From the NCBI GenBank assembly GCA_030428405.1, contig JAUIEH010000220.1, positions 1 to 5,440 on the forward strand: 5,440 bases of DNA, given 5' to 3'. The stretch comes from Alphaproteobacteria bacterium (GTDB lineage Bacteria > Pseudomonadota > Alphaproteobacteria > Caulobacterales > Maricaulaceae). Shown piece by piece: positions 1 to 5,440 of this stretch; the stretch's first letter is position 1; each line of letters starts with the position of its first letter. A model generated the notes under the pieces. It saw only the letters and a program-made list of their open reading frames with translations, made no database searches and was not told the DNA's origin. A program made the position numbers and the translations under genes.

Positions 1-112
1 CGGGCTGACCTGCGGGCGAAGCCGTCGATTGCTTCGCCGGACCCTCTTTCCCGCGCCTTTGCAATCGCGCTAGCCTTCGCGTCGACGCAATATTCGACGG
101 CGTGGGACGCAT
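1..112. other. Leader region upstream of pntAA
   Basis: There is no supportable coding region here; the first usable ATG on the plus strand is at 113. It holds a perfect inverted repeat at 15-38 (listed separately). A GGGA at 104-107, five bases before the pntAA ATG, is a modest ribosome binding site. I looked for a sigma-70 promoter. TTGCAA at 59-64 resembles a -35 element, but the best AT-rich -10-like stretch (CAATAT, 88-93) lies 23 bases further on, too far for a normal promoter. The pnt promoter is therefore not identified and may lie in this stretch in a degenerate form or further upstream. Confidence 0.5.
15..38 (+). terminator. Inverted repeat, possible terminator of an upstream gene
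   Basis: GGCGAAGC at 15-22 is perfectly complementary to GCTTCGCC at 31-38, with an 8-base loop at 23-30. The stem is 8 bp and GC-rich. On the plus strand it is followed by a pyrimidine-rich but U-poor tail (about 41-52), so it is not a textbook intrinsic terminator. Its place between the window edge and the pntAA leader suggests the end of a preceding transcription unit. It could instead be a structured element in the pnt 5' leader. Confidence 0.4.
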
Positions 113-1249
113 ATGAAAATCGCAATCGCGCGTGAGCGCGCCGACGGCGAACCGCGAGTCGCGGCGACGCCTGATACGGTCAAAAAGCTGGCGGGCCTCG
201 GCCACGACGTCTCCGTCGAAGCTGGCGCAGGCGCGGACTCTGCAGCGCCAGACGCCGCTTATCAGGAAGCCGGCGCCAGCATTTTCGACGACATCTCCGC
301 GCTCGCCGAGGCCGACCTGATTTTCAAGGTGCGCCGGCCCAGCGATGAAGAGCTTGCGGTTCTGCGCGACGGCGCGGGCGTGGTCGGCCTGTTTTCTCCG
401 CATGGCGATAAAGACTTCGCCGCTGCGTGCGCGGACAAAGGCGTGGACGCCTTCGCGATGGAGTTCACGCCCCGCATCACGCGCGCCCAGTCCATGGACG
501 CGCTTTCTTCGCAGTCCAATCTCGCCGGCTACCGCGCCGTCATCGAAGCCGCCGGCGTCTATGGACGCGGCATGGCGATGATGATGACGGCGGCGGGCAC
601 GGTGGCGCCGGCCAAGGTTTTCGTCATGGGCGCAGGCGTTGCGGGCCTTCAGGCGATCGCGACGGCCAAGCGCCTCGGCGCCGTCGTTTCCGCCACTGAC
701 GTCCGTCCGGCCGCGAAAGAGCAGGTCCAATCGCTCGCCGCAAAATTCATCGCGGTTGAGGACGAGGAATTCAAAGCCGCCGAAACCGCCGGCGGCTACG
801 CCAAGGAAATGTCCGACGACTACAAGGCCAAACAGGCCGCCCTCGTCGCCGAGCACATCGCCAAGCAGGACATCGTCATCACCACGGCGCTGATCCCGGG
901 CCGTCCAGCGCCCAAGCTCATTTCCGCGGAAATGGTCGCCTCCATGCGGCCAGGCTCCGTCATCGTCGACATGGCGGTGGAGCAGGGCGGCAATGTCGAC
1001 GGCGCCAAGCTCGGAAAGCTCGCCAAGAAAGGCGGCGTGACGATCATCGGCTATCCCAATCTCGCCGGCCGGCTGGCGGCGGACGCGTCCAATCTGTACG
1101 CGAAGAACCTGCTCAACCTCCTGCCGCTTCTTTCCGGAGAGGACGGGTCTTACGCGCCGCATTGGGACGATGAGATCATCGCCGCCATGGCGCTGAGCCG
1201 CGACGGCGCGGTCGTGCATCCAAGTCTCGTCGAAGAGGCGAAGGCGTGA
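113..1249 (+). CDS. pntAA: NAD(P) transhydrogenase subunit alpha part 1 (domain I, NAD(H)-binding)
   Basis: This 378-residue protein is the soluble, cytoplasmic NAD(H)-binding domain I of proton-translocating transhydrogenase, which passes hydride between NAD(H) here and NADP(H) on PntB. It has the alanine dehydrogenase/PNT fold. The N-terminal part (about 1-135) opens MKIAIARERADGEPRVAATP. A Rossmann part carries GAGVAG at 173-178 and an acidic residue, D196, at the end of the second strand for the NAD ribose. Aligning by motif with R. rubrum domain I, the RQD loop residues are R121, Q126, D129 and S132, and the mobile-loop tyrosine is Y229; all are present. The conserved IPGRPAP (261-267) and GYPNLAGRLA (313-322) stretches are also intact. 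The length is normal for the split form and there is no membrane segment. It is first in the pnt operon, 43 bases before pntAB. The start at 113 gives the family N-terminus and has GGGA five bases upstream. Confidence 0.97.
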   Translation: MKIAIARERADGEPRVAATPDTVKKLAGLGHDVSVEAGAGADSAAPDAAYQEAGASIFDDISALAEADLIFKVRRPSDEELAVLRDGAGVVGLFSPHGDKDFAAACADKGVDAFAMEFTPRITRAQSMDALSSQSNLAGYRAVIEAAGVYGRGMAMMMTAAGTVAPAKVFVMGAGVAGLQAIATAKRLGAVVSATDVRPAAKEQVQSLAAKFIAVEDEEFKAAETAGGYAKEMSDDYKAKQAALVAEHIAKQDIVITTALIPGRPAPKLISAEMVASMRPGSVIVDMAVEQGGNVDGAKLGKLAKKGGVTIIGYPNLAGRLAADASNLYAKNLLNLLPLLSGEDGSYAPHWDDEIIAAMALSRDGAVVHPSLVEEAKA

Positions 1250-1292
1250 TGCGGGCTCCAACCAAATTCATCTGTATAGCGAGGGCCAAGTA

Positions 1293-1820
1293 ATGGAAGC
1301 CGTCGATCCGACAATCTTCCGACTGGCGATTTTCGTGCTCGCCGTTTTCGTCGGCTATTACGTGGTCTGGTCGGTGACGCCGGCGCTGCACACGCCCTTG
1401 ATGTCCGTGACGAATGCGGTCTCTTCGGTCATCGTCGTCGGCGCGCTTCTGGCCGCCGCCGCGACCGCCGGGCCTTCGCATCGCTGGGACGAGGCGAACA
1501 GCGCGCCCGCACCAGTCGCGGATGCGCCCGCTGCTGAGCCTGACGCCGCGCCCTCAAGACCATTCGCATGGGGGCGAGGCGATGACGATGATGATGCGAC
1601 GGCCTCGGCGCCCGAAGCTTCGCTGGGAAGCGCGCCCGCCGCAGCGCCTGCGGCCGCTTCCGCCGCGCACTCATCCGGCGGCGGATGGTCGATCGGCTTT
1701 GCGCGTTTTTTGGGACTGCTCGCCGTGGTGCTCGCCTGCGTGAACATTTTCGGCGGTTTCCTCGTCACCCAGCGCATGTTGGCCATGTATAAGAAGAAAG
1801 AACGGAGCGCTGCGAAATGA
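1293..1820 (+). CDS. pntAB: NAD(P) transhydrogenase subunit alpha part 2 (domain II membrane subunit) with long low-complexity loop
   Basis: This is the small membrane subunit of transhydrogenase, which with PntB forms the proton channel. Three hydrophobic helices are visible: about 10-28, 39-58 and 136-158. The family signatures are intact on both sides: VGYYVVWSVTPALHTPLMSV (20-39), then NIFGGFLVTQRMLAMYKKKE (151-170). The usual protein is about 100-140 residues with a short loop between helices 2 and 3. This one has 175 residues because residues 60-131 form an Ala/Pro/Asp-rich stretch (residues 61-130: 23 Ala, 10 Pro, 8 Asp, no Lys) containing five consecutive Asp at 97-101. The lysine-rich C-terminus should be cytoplasmic, placing the inserted loop in the periplasm (inference from family topology). 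GAGGG at 1281-1285, seven bases before the ATG, is a good ribosome binding site. The stop overlaps the pntB start, implying coupled translation. Confidence 0.94.
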   Translation: MEAVDPTIFRLAIFVLAVFVGYYVVWSVTPALHTPLMSVTNAVSSVIVVGALLAAAATAGPSHRWDEANSAPAPVADAPAAEPDAAPSRPFAWGRGDDDDDATASAPEASLGSAPAAAPAAASAAHSSGGGWSIGFARFLGLLAVVLACVNIFGGFLVTQRMLAMYKKKERSAAK

Positions 1821-3229
1821 GCGCGAACCTCGCAGCCCTTCTTTATCTCGTCGCCGGCGTCTTGTTCATTCTGACGCTGCGCGGCCTTTCCAATCCCGAG
1901 ACGAGCCGGCAGGGCAATCTGTTCGGCATGGTCGGCATGGCGCTCGCCGTCGGCGTGACCTTGTTCCTCCTCGGCGGACGCGGCGCGCTCGGCTTCGGCA
2001 CGATTTCGCTGATCGTCATGGGCGTCGTCATTGGCGGCGGCGTCGGCGCCGTCATCGCGCAGCGCATCGCCATGACCGCGATGCCGCAGCTGGTCGCAGC
2101 GTTTCACTCACTCGTCGGCATGGCGGCGGTGCTGGTCGCGGCGGCGGCTTATCTCGCGCCGGCGGCTTTCGGCATTCTCGGCGCGGACGGCGCCATTCAC
2201 GGACTCAGCCGGGTGGAAATGTCGCTCGGCGCCGCCATTGGCGCGATCACGTTCTCGGGTTCCGTCATCGCGTTCTTAAAGCTCAACGGCAACATGTCGG
2301 GCGCGCCGATCCTTCTGCCGCAACGCCATCTCATCAATCTCGGCGTGGGCGGAGCGATCATTTTGCTGATCGTCTTGTTCTCCATCGCGCACGGCGTGGC
2401 CGGCGGCTTCTTCTTCTGGACGCTGGTTTTGTTGAGCTTCGCCATCGGCTTCCTGCTCATCATTCCGATCGGCGGCGCGGACATGCCGGTGGTCGTCTCC
2501 ATGCTGAATTCCTATTCGGGATGGGCGGCGGCCGCGCTCGGCTTCACGCTGGAAAACACCGCGCTGATCATCACCGGCGCGCTGGTGGGTTCGTCGGGCG
2601 CAATCCTGTCCTACATCATGTGCAAGGGCATGAATCGCAGCTTCATCTCCGTCATTCTCGGCGGCTTTGGCGGCGAGACGACTGCGGCGGCGGAAGGTCC
2701 TCAGGGCACGGTCAAACGCGGCTCGGCGGAAGATGCAGCCTTCGTGATGAAGAACGCCTCCAAGGTCATCATCGTGCCGGGCTACGGCATGGCGGTGGCG
2801 CAGGCTCAGCACGCGCTCAAGGAAATGGCGGACATGCTGAAGCGCGAAGGCGTGGACGTGAAATACGCCATTCACCCCGTGGCCGGCCGCATGCCGGGCC
2901 ATATGAACGTGCTCTTGGCCGAGGCGCAGGTGCCTTATGACGAGGTGTTCGAGCTCGAAGACATCAATTCGGAGTTCTCGACCGCCGACGTCGCGTTCGT
3001 CATCGGCGCCAATGACGTCACCAATCCGGCCGCGGAAGATGATCCGTCCTCGCCGATTTACGGCATGCCGGTGCTCAAGGTCTGGAATTCGGGCACGGTG
3101 ATGTTCGTCAAGCGCTCGCTCGGCTCAGGCTATGCCGGCGTCGAAAACCCGCTCTTCTTCCGCGACAACACTATGATGCTGCTCATGGACGCCAAGAAAA
3201 TGGTCGAGGAGATCGTCAAGGCGATGTAG
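1817..3229 (+). CDS. pntB: NAD(P) transhydrogenase subunit beta (domain II plus NADP(H)-binding domain III)
   Basis: This is the beta subunit of proton-translocating transhydrogenase. The N-terminal part (about 1-275) is a multi-helix inner-membrane channel, and the C-terminal part (about 300-470) is the cytoplasmic NADP(H)-binding domain III. Matching motifs to E. coli PntB, the proton-pathway histidine (beta-His91) is H97 in AAFHSLVGMAAV. The conserved Asp213 and Asn222 are D222 and N231 in GGADMPVVVSMLNSYSGW. The Ser250/251/256 cluster is S259, S260 and S265. In domain III, PGYGMAVAQAQ (321-331) is the nucleotide loop. HPVAGRMPGHMNV spans 353-365. Asp392 is D400 in GANDVTNPAA. The NADP 2'-phosphate-binding Lys-Arg pair is K432-R433. 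The length of 470 is close to the E. coli 462. Nothing is missing, so it should be functional. The start overlaps the pntAB stop (ATGA, 1817-1820), with GGAG at 1804-1807 nine bases upstream. Confidence 0.97.
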   Translation: MSANLAALLYLVAGVLFILTLRGLSNPETSRQGNLFGMVGMALAVGVTLFLLGGRGALGFGTISLIVMGVVIGGGVGAVIAQRIAMTAMPQLVAAFHSLVGMAAVLVAAAAYLAPAAFGILGADGAIHGLSRVEMSLGAAIGAITFSGSVIAFLKLNGNMSGAPILLPQRHLINLGVGGAIILLIVLFSIAHGVAGGFFFWTLVLLSFAIGFLLIIPIGGADMPVVVSMLNSYSGWAAAALGFTLENTALIITGALVGSSGAILSYIMCKGMNRSFISVILGGFGGETTAAAEGPQGTVKRGSAEDAAFVMKNASKVIIVPGYGMAVAQAQHALKEMADMLKREGVDVKYAIHPVAGRMPGHMNVLLAEAQVPYDEVFELEDINSEFSTADVAFVIGANDVTNPAAEDDPSSPIYGMPVLKVWNSGTVMFVKRSLGSGYAGVENPLFFRDNTMMLLMDAKKMVEEIVKAM

Positions 3230-3236
3230 GCGATCG

Positions 3237-3254
3237 GGGCGGGGCTTGCCGCCC
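3237..3254. terminator. GC-rich hairpin between convergent genes
   Basis: GGGCGG at 3237-3242 pairs with CCGCCC at 3249-3254 across a 6-base loop. It sits in the 34-base gap between the pntB stop and the stop of the convergent TPR gene, the expected place for a shared bidirectional terminator. There is no T-tract on either strand, so intrinsic termination would be weak and the call rests mainly on position. Confidence 0.35.
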
Positions 3255-3263
3255 GCAGCGCCA

Positions 3264-3866
3264 CTACATCCCGCCGCCGGTGTCGCCTGCGGCGGGCGCG
3301 GTCGCCTGGAGATGTTCCATATACGCATCAAGCGGGTCGCGGCCCTTGCGGATTTCGCCGAAGAAGAACTCCTCCAGCGTCCAGATTGACGCCGAGATGA
3401 TGTAGGCGTCCTCGCAATGCAGCGCGCAGGACGCGCGGCGCGCGCGCAGGAAATTCAACTCGTCCAGCGCATCGTCCTCATCGCCGAGCAGCGCATGCGC
3501 GACCGCGAGCTGTTGATGCGTCTGAATATGGTCCGGGTCTACATTCAGTGCGCGGCGAAATTCATTTCGCGCGCGGCGATACTCGCCCTGCTGCAGATGC
3601 GATTCACCCAGCAGGAAATAGGGGTCCGCATTTGACGGGCTGACATTGGTCACGCGCCGGAAATGGCTTTCCGCTTCACGGTAGTCGCTCGTCTCAATCG
3701 CATTGAGGCCGAGTTCGTATTCATTGGCGACGTCGTACTCATTGTTCGAGCTGGCGGTCGGCGCATTGCCGATCGTGGTGTTCACCTGCGCAGCCGCTGG
3801 CGCGCCAAGAAGGGCGCAGCTCGCAAGCGCGACCGCAATGACGCGAAGTGAGGTCGTGGAGTGCAT
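3264..3866 (-). CDS. Exported tetratricopeptide-repeat protein of unknown function
   Basis: This is a 200-residue protein with an N-terminal export signal: an Arg-containing n-region, a hydrophobic stretch at about 9-21, then APAAA|Q with a likely signal-peptidase I cut after residue 26. LASC at 14-17 also fits a lipobox, so a lipoprotein form is an alternative. The mature protein carries about three TPR motifs at roughly 47-80, 81-114 and 115-145. The second is the clearest, with YFLLGESHLQQGEYRRARNE at 83-102 and ALNVDPDH at 106-113. TPRs are helical hairpins that bind protein partners. After them come two cysteines, C147 and C151, which could form a disulfide in the periplasm, then an aromatic-rich segment and a Gly/Ala-rich tail. 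It is convergent with pntB and lies 103 bases downstream of the PLP-enzyme gene on the same strand. No strong Shine-Dalgarno is seen; GGGAA lies about 9 bases before the ATG. The precise role is not recognisable. Confidence 0.88.
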   Translation of the reverse strand: MHSTTSLRVIAVALASCALLGAPAAAQVNTTIGNAPTASSNNEYDVANEYELGLNAIETSDYREAESHFRRVTNVSPSNADPYFLLGESHLQQGEYRRARNEFRRALNVDPDHIQTHQQLAVAHALLGDEDDALDELNFLRARRASCALHCEDAYIISASIWTLEEFFFGEIRKGRDPLDAYMEHLQATAPAAGDTGGGM

Positions 3867-3969
3867 TCGTCAGGTTCCCGCCTTGTGGCACATTCAAGCA
3901 AAAGCCTATGCATTCGAACGATCGCAGTCACGGGCGCCACCCAGCGATGCGTCGCGACTTTTGCGTCGT
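3867..3969. other. Intergenic gap between PLP-enzyme gene and TPR gene
   Basis: This 103-base spacer separates two minus-strand genes. It contains small palindromes of restriction-site size and a 4-bp stem (CGAC/GTCG) just after the upstream stop, but no convincing terminator, promoter or small gene. The spacing is long enough for the TPR gene to have its own promoter, although I cannot point to one. Confidence 0.4.
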
Positions 3970-5169
3970 TTATCCGTCCGCGCTGAGGGAAAGCTGTTTT
4001 TCTACACGCGGCATGTCGTATTTCAGGCCCGTCGCGCAGTTGAAAATGACAGCGCGTTCGTCGGCCCTCACACGGCCGTCCGCGCGCGCGATATCGTAGG
4101 CGGCGAGGCAGGCTGCGCCTTCCGGGCATAACAACAATCCATCGGCGGCCGCGACTTTGGCGCGCGCCTCCAGGATCGCGGCGTCGCTGACGGCCTGCGC
4201 CCAGCCGCCGCTTTCGCGCACGGCGTCGAGAATGAGGAAATCGCCGATCGCTTTGGGCACGCGAATGCCCATGGCGATGGTGGTCGCATTCTCCCAAGCC
4301 GGCGCATGGCGTTCTCCAGCCTCAAAGGCGCGCACGATCGGCGCACAGCCCTCCGCCTGCACCGCCACCATGCGCGGCTTTTGCGCTGCCTCCAGCCAGC
4401 CAAGCGCCTCCATCTCCGCAAACGCCTTCCACATGCCGATGAGGCCCGTGCCGCCGCCGGTCGGATAGAAGATGACGTCGGGCAGCGACCAGCCGAGCTG
4501 GGCGGCGAGTTCGAGCCCCATCGTCTTCTTACCCTCGATGCGATAGGGCTCCTTCAAGGTGGAGACGTCGAACCAGCGGCCTTCATCCGCGCGCGCCTTG
4601 GTCCAGGCGCCGCATTGATGGATGAGACCGTCCGCGCGGAATACATCGCCGCCCTGAAGCGCGGTTTCGCTCAGATTTATCTCCGGCGTGTCGGCCGGAC
4701 AGACGACTGTCGAGGCGATGCCCGCGCGTGCGGCGTATGCGGATAATGCCGCGCCGGCATTGCCGTTGGACGGCATTGCGAGATGTTTGAGACCCAGCTC
4801 TTTCGCCATGCCAACGGCCAGCGCCAGCCCGCGCGCCTTGAACGAGCCTGTCGGCAGGCGGCCCTCGTCTTTCACTACGGCGCCAGCGCCGGGATAGCTG
4901 TTTGAAAGCGCGACCAGCGGCGTATCGACTTCGCCGAGCGCGACGACGTTTTCGTCGCTGCGCACAGGTAAAAGCTCGCGCCATTTCCAGAAGCCGCCGC
5001 CGCGCGCCCAGACTTCGTCGCGGTCGAGCGAGGCGCGCATCCGCTCCAGGTCATAGCGTACGAGCAGAGGCCATCCGTCCTCGGAGAGGTTATGGACGAC
5101 GCCCGCTGTGGCGCGCTTGCCGGTCATGGCGCATTCCAGATGCGTGACGAAATCGGCGGTCTGCGACAT
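3970..5169 (-). CDS. Threonine synthase-like PLP-dependent enzyme (fold type II)
   Basis: This 399-residue protein is a pyridoxal-phosphate enzyme of the tryptophan-synthase-beta fold, closest by motif to the threonine synthase group, which converts O-phosphohomoserine to threonine in the cytoplasm. The PLP lysine is K111 in PTGSFKARGLALAV. The asparagine loop that contacts the cofactor ring is SNGNAGAALSAYAARAG (134-150). The glycine-rich phosphate cradle is PTGGGTGLIG (236-245). The C-terminal NCATGLKYDMP (377-387) resembles the family's TG-LK ending. The N-terminus (VTHLECAMTGKRA) followed by PLLVRYDLE looks like the zinc-ribbon segment of related proteins, but it keeps only one cysteine (C13), so it cannot bind zinc. 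Homoserine-pathway genes (hom, thrB) are not adjacent, so a related activity such as threonine dehydratase or diaminopropionate chemistry cannot be excluded. For that reason I give no gene symbol, although thrC-like is the nearest label. Confidence 0.85.
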   Translation of the reverse strand: MSQTADFVTHLECAMTGKRATAGVVHNLSEDGWPLLVRYDLERMRASLDRDEVWARGGGFWKWRELLPVRSDENVVALGEVDTPLVALSNSYPGAGAVVKDEGRLPTGSFKARGLALAVGMAKELGLKHLAMPSNGNAGAALSAYAARAGIASTVVCPADTPEINLSETALQGGDVFRADGLIHQCGAWTKARADEGRWFDVSTLKEPYRIEGKKTMGLELAAQLGWSLPDVIFYPTGGGTGLIGMWKAFAEMEALGWLEAAQKPRMVAVQAEGCAPIVRAFEAGERHAPAWENATTIAMGIRVPKAIGDFLILDAVRESGGWAQAVSDAAILEARAKVAAADGLLLCPEGAACLAAYDIARADGRVRADERAVIFNCATGLKYDMPRVEKQLSLSADG

Positions 5170-5269
5170 GTCGGATTTCCTTCAGTCAGAGTGGGCGGGC
5201 GTGCGCCGTCCCCAGATGCGGCGTGCGCGCACTTTGCGTCGTGGAGCCCAGCGGCGCATCCTTTCGCCC
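5170..5269. promoter_or_regulatory. Divergent intergenic region with palindrome and direct repeat
   Basis: This 100-base region separates divergent genes and must hold the start signals of at least the minus-strand one. It contains a perfect 10-bp palindrome, GTGCGCGCAC at 5223-5232. It also has a 9-base direct repeat, GGCGTGCGC, at 5198-5206 and 5220-5228; the second copy overlaps the palindrome. The copies are 22 bases apart start to start, about two helical turns. This could be an operator, but high GC makes such matches fairly easy by chance. No clear -35/-10 pair is visible for either gene. If the plus-strand gene starts at the alternative ATG at 5216, the palindrome and second repeat are coding. 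Confidence 0.35.
5176..5182 (-). promoter_or_regulatory. Shine-Dalgarno of the threonine synthase-like gene
   Basis: On the minus strand AAGGAAA (the complement of TTTCCTT) lies six bases before the ATG at 5169-5167. It supports that start over the internal Met at residue 15, which would remove the conserved VTHLEC segment. Confidence 0.6.
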
Positions 5270-5440
5270 ATGAAGATGAAAGACGCCGACATTCGCAAGC
5301 GCCTCGAAGCGCTTAAGGCCGAACTTGAAGCGCTCAGCGCCGGAGCCTCGGAAGCGCGCAAGCCAGTGGCGCTCGACCAGCAGGCCGTCGGCCGCCTGTC
5401 GCGCATGGAGGACATGCAGTCCCAGGCCATGGCCAAGGCG
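5270..5440 (+). CDS. DksA/TraR family protein, 5' part (cut by window edge)
   Basis: An open frame runs from ATG at 5270 to the window end without a stop, giving 57 residues. It begins MKMKDADIRKRLEALKAE, a charged heptad-like helix, and continues with PVALDQQAVGRLSRMEDMQ at 32-50. That LDQ-x3-GRLSRM-x2-MQ-x-QAMA pattern is what I recognise from the N-terminal coiled-coil part of DksA/TraR C4-zinc-finger proteins. These proteins bind in the RNA polymerase secondary channel or resemble those that do. The C-terminal zinc finger that would settle the call is beyond the window. The start is uncertain: an in-frame ATG at 5216 would add 18 residues (MRRARTLRRGAQRRILSP), and another ATG follows at 5276. 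None has a good Shine-Dalgarno. The family N-terminus favours 5270 or 5276. It is transcribed divergently from the threonine synthase-like gene. Confidence 0.75.
   Translation, partial: MKMKDADIRKRLEALKAELEALSAGASEARKPVALDQQAVGRLSRMEDMQSQAMAKA

Noticed and set aside
59..93. Possible sigma-70 promoter (TTGCAA and CAATAT) before pntAA
   Set aside because: The 23-base spacing is outside the normal range and no better pair is present.
1500..1639. An 11-base repeat AGCGCGCCCGC at 1500-1510 and 1629-1639 within pntAB
   Set aside because: Both copies encode Ser-Ala-Pro-Ala in the low-complexity loop, and the match is explained by repeated Ala/Pro codon use rather than a separate element.
1358..2107. 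A 249-codon open frame on the minus strand across pntAB and pntB
   Set aside because: It is antisense to two strongly supported genes. Its product is a His/Asp/Ala-rich composition without motifs, as expected from high-GC codon bias, and long antisense frames are common in such DNA.
2276..2902. A 208-codon open frame on the minus strand inside pntB
   Set aside because: It lies entirely opposite conserved PntB sequence, and its Arg/His-rich product has no recognisable domain.
3703..4131. A 142-codon plus-strand frame across the spacer between the two minus-strand genes
   Set aside because: It is mostly antisense to the TPR signal region and the PLP-enzyme C-terminus; no motif and no ribosome binding site support it.
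3782..4297. A 171-codon minus-strand frame overlapping the ends of the PLP-enzyme and TPR genes
   Set aside because: It overlaps two better supported genes in another frame and its Arg-rich product has no motif. The overlap argues against a real gene spanning the spacer.
5182..5436. An 84-codon minus-strand frame opposite the DksA/TraR-type gene
   Set aside because: The plus strand encodes a recognisable family pattern here; the minus-strand product is a Ser/Arg-rich shadow.

Overview
The window is high-GC, gene-dense bacterial DNA. The split three-gene proton-translocating transhydrogenase (pntAA-pntAB-pntB, the Rhodospirillum rubrum arrangement) and the protein families around it point to an Alphaproteobacterium. 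A Hyphomonadaceae/Caulobacterales-like lineage is plausible, but that narrower placement is inference. I see no mobile element, CRISPR array, tRNA, rRNA or obvious phage gene.

Layout: (1) 1-112 is a leader holding a perfect 8-bp inverted repeat, probably the end of an upstream unit. (2) 113-3229, plus strand, is the pnt operon. pntAA encodes the soluble NAD(H)-binding domain I. pntAB encodes the short membrane part of domain II. pntB encodes the rest of domain II plus the NADP(H)-binding domain III. pntAB and pntB overlap by ATGA. (3) 3230-3263 is a short convergent gap with a GC-rich hairpin. (4) 3264-3866, minus strand, encodes an exported TPR protein. (5) 3867-3969 is a 103-base gap with nothing convincing. 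(6) 3970-5169, minus strand, encodes a fold-type-II PLP enzyme of the threonine-synthase-like group. (7) 5170-5269 is a divergent intergenic region with a 10-bp palindrome and a 9-bp direct repeat. (8) 5270-5440, plus strand, is the 5' end of a gene for a DksA/TraR-type protein, cut by the window edge.

The three Pnt proteins should form one inner-membrane complex that uses the proton-motive force to drive hydride transfer from NADH to NADP+, supplying NADPH. The catalytic and proton-channel residues known from the R. rubrum and E. coli enzymes are all recognisable. The other genes have no evident functional link to transhydrogenase.

Most of the window is ordinary core-genome content, and I do not see a new multi-gene system. 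The most unusual feature is a roughly 70-residue Ala/Pro/Asp-rich, low-complexity insertion with a five-Asp run, placed between the second and third membrane helices of PntAB, where family members normally have only a short loop. By the known topology of the family it should lie in the periplasm.
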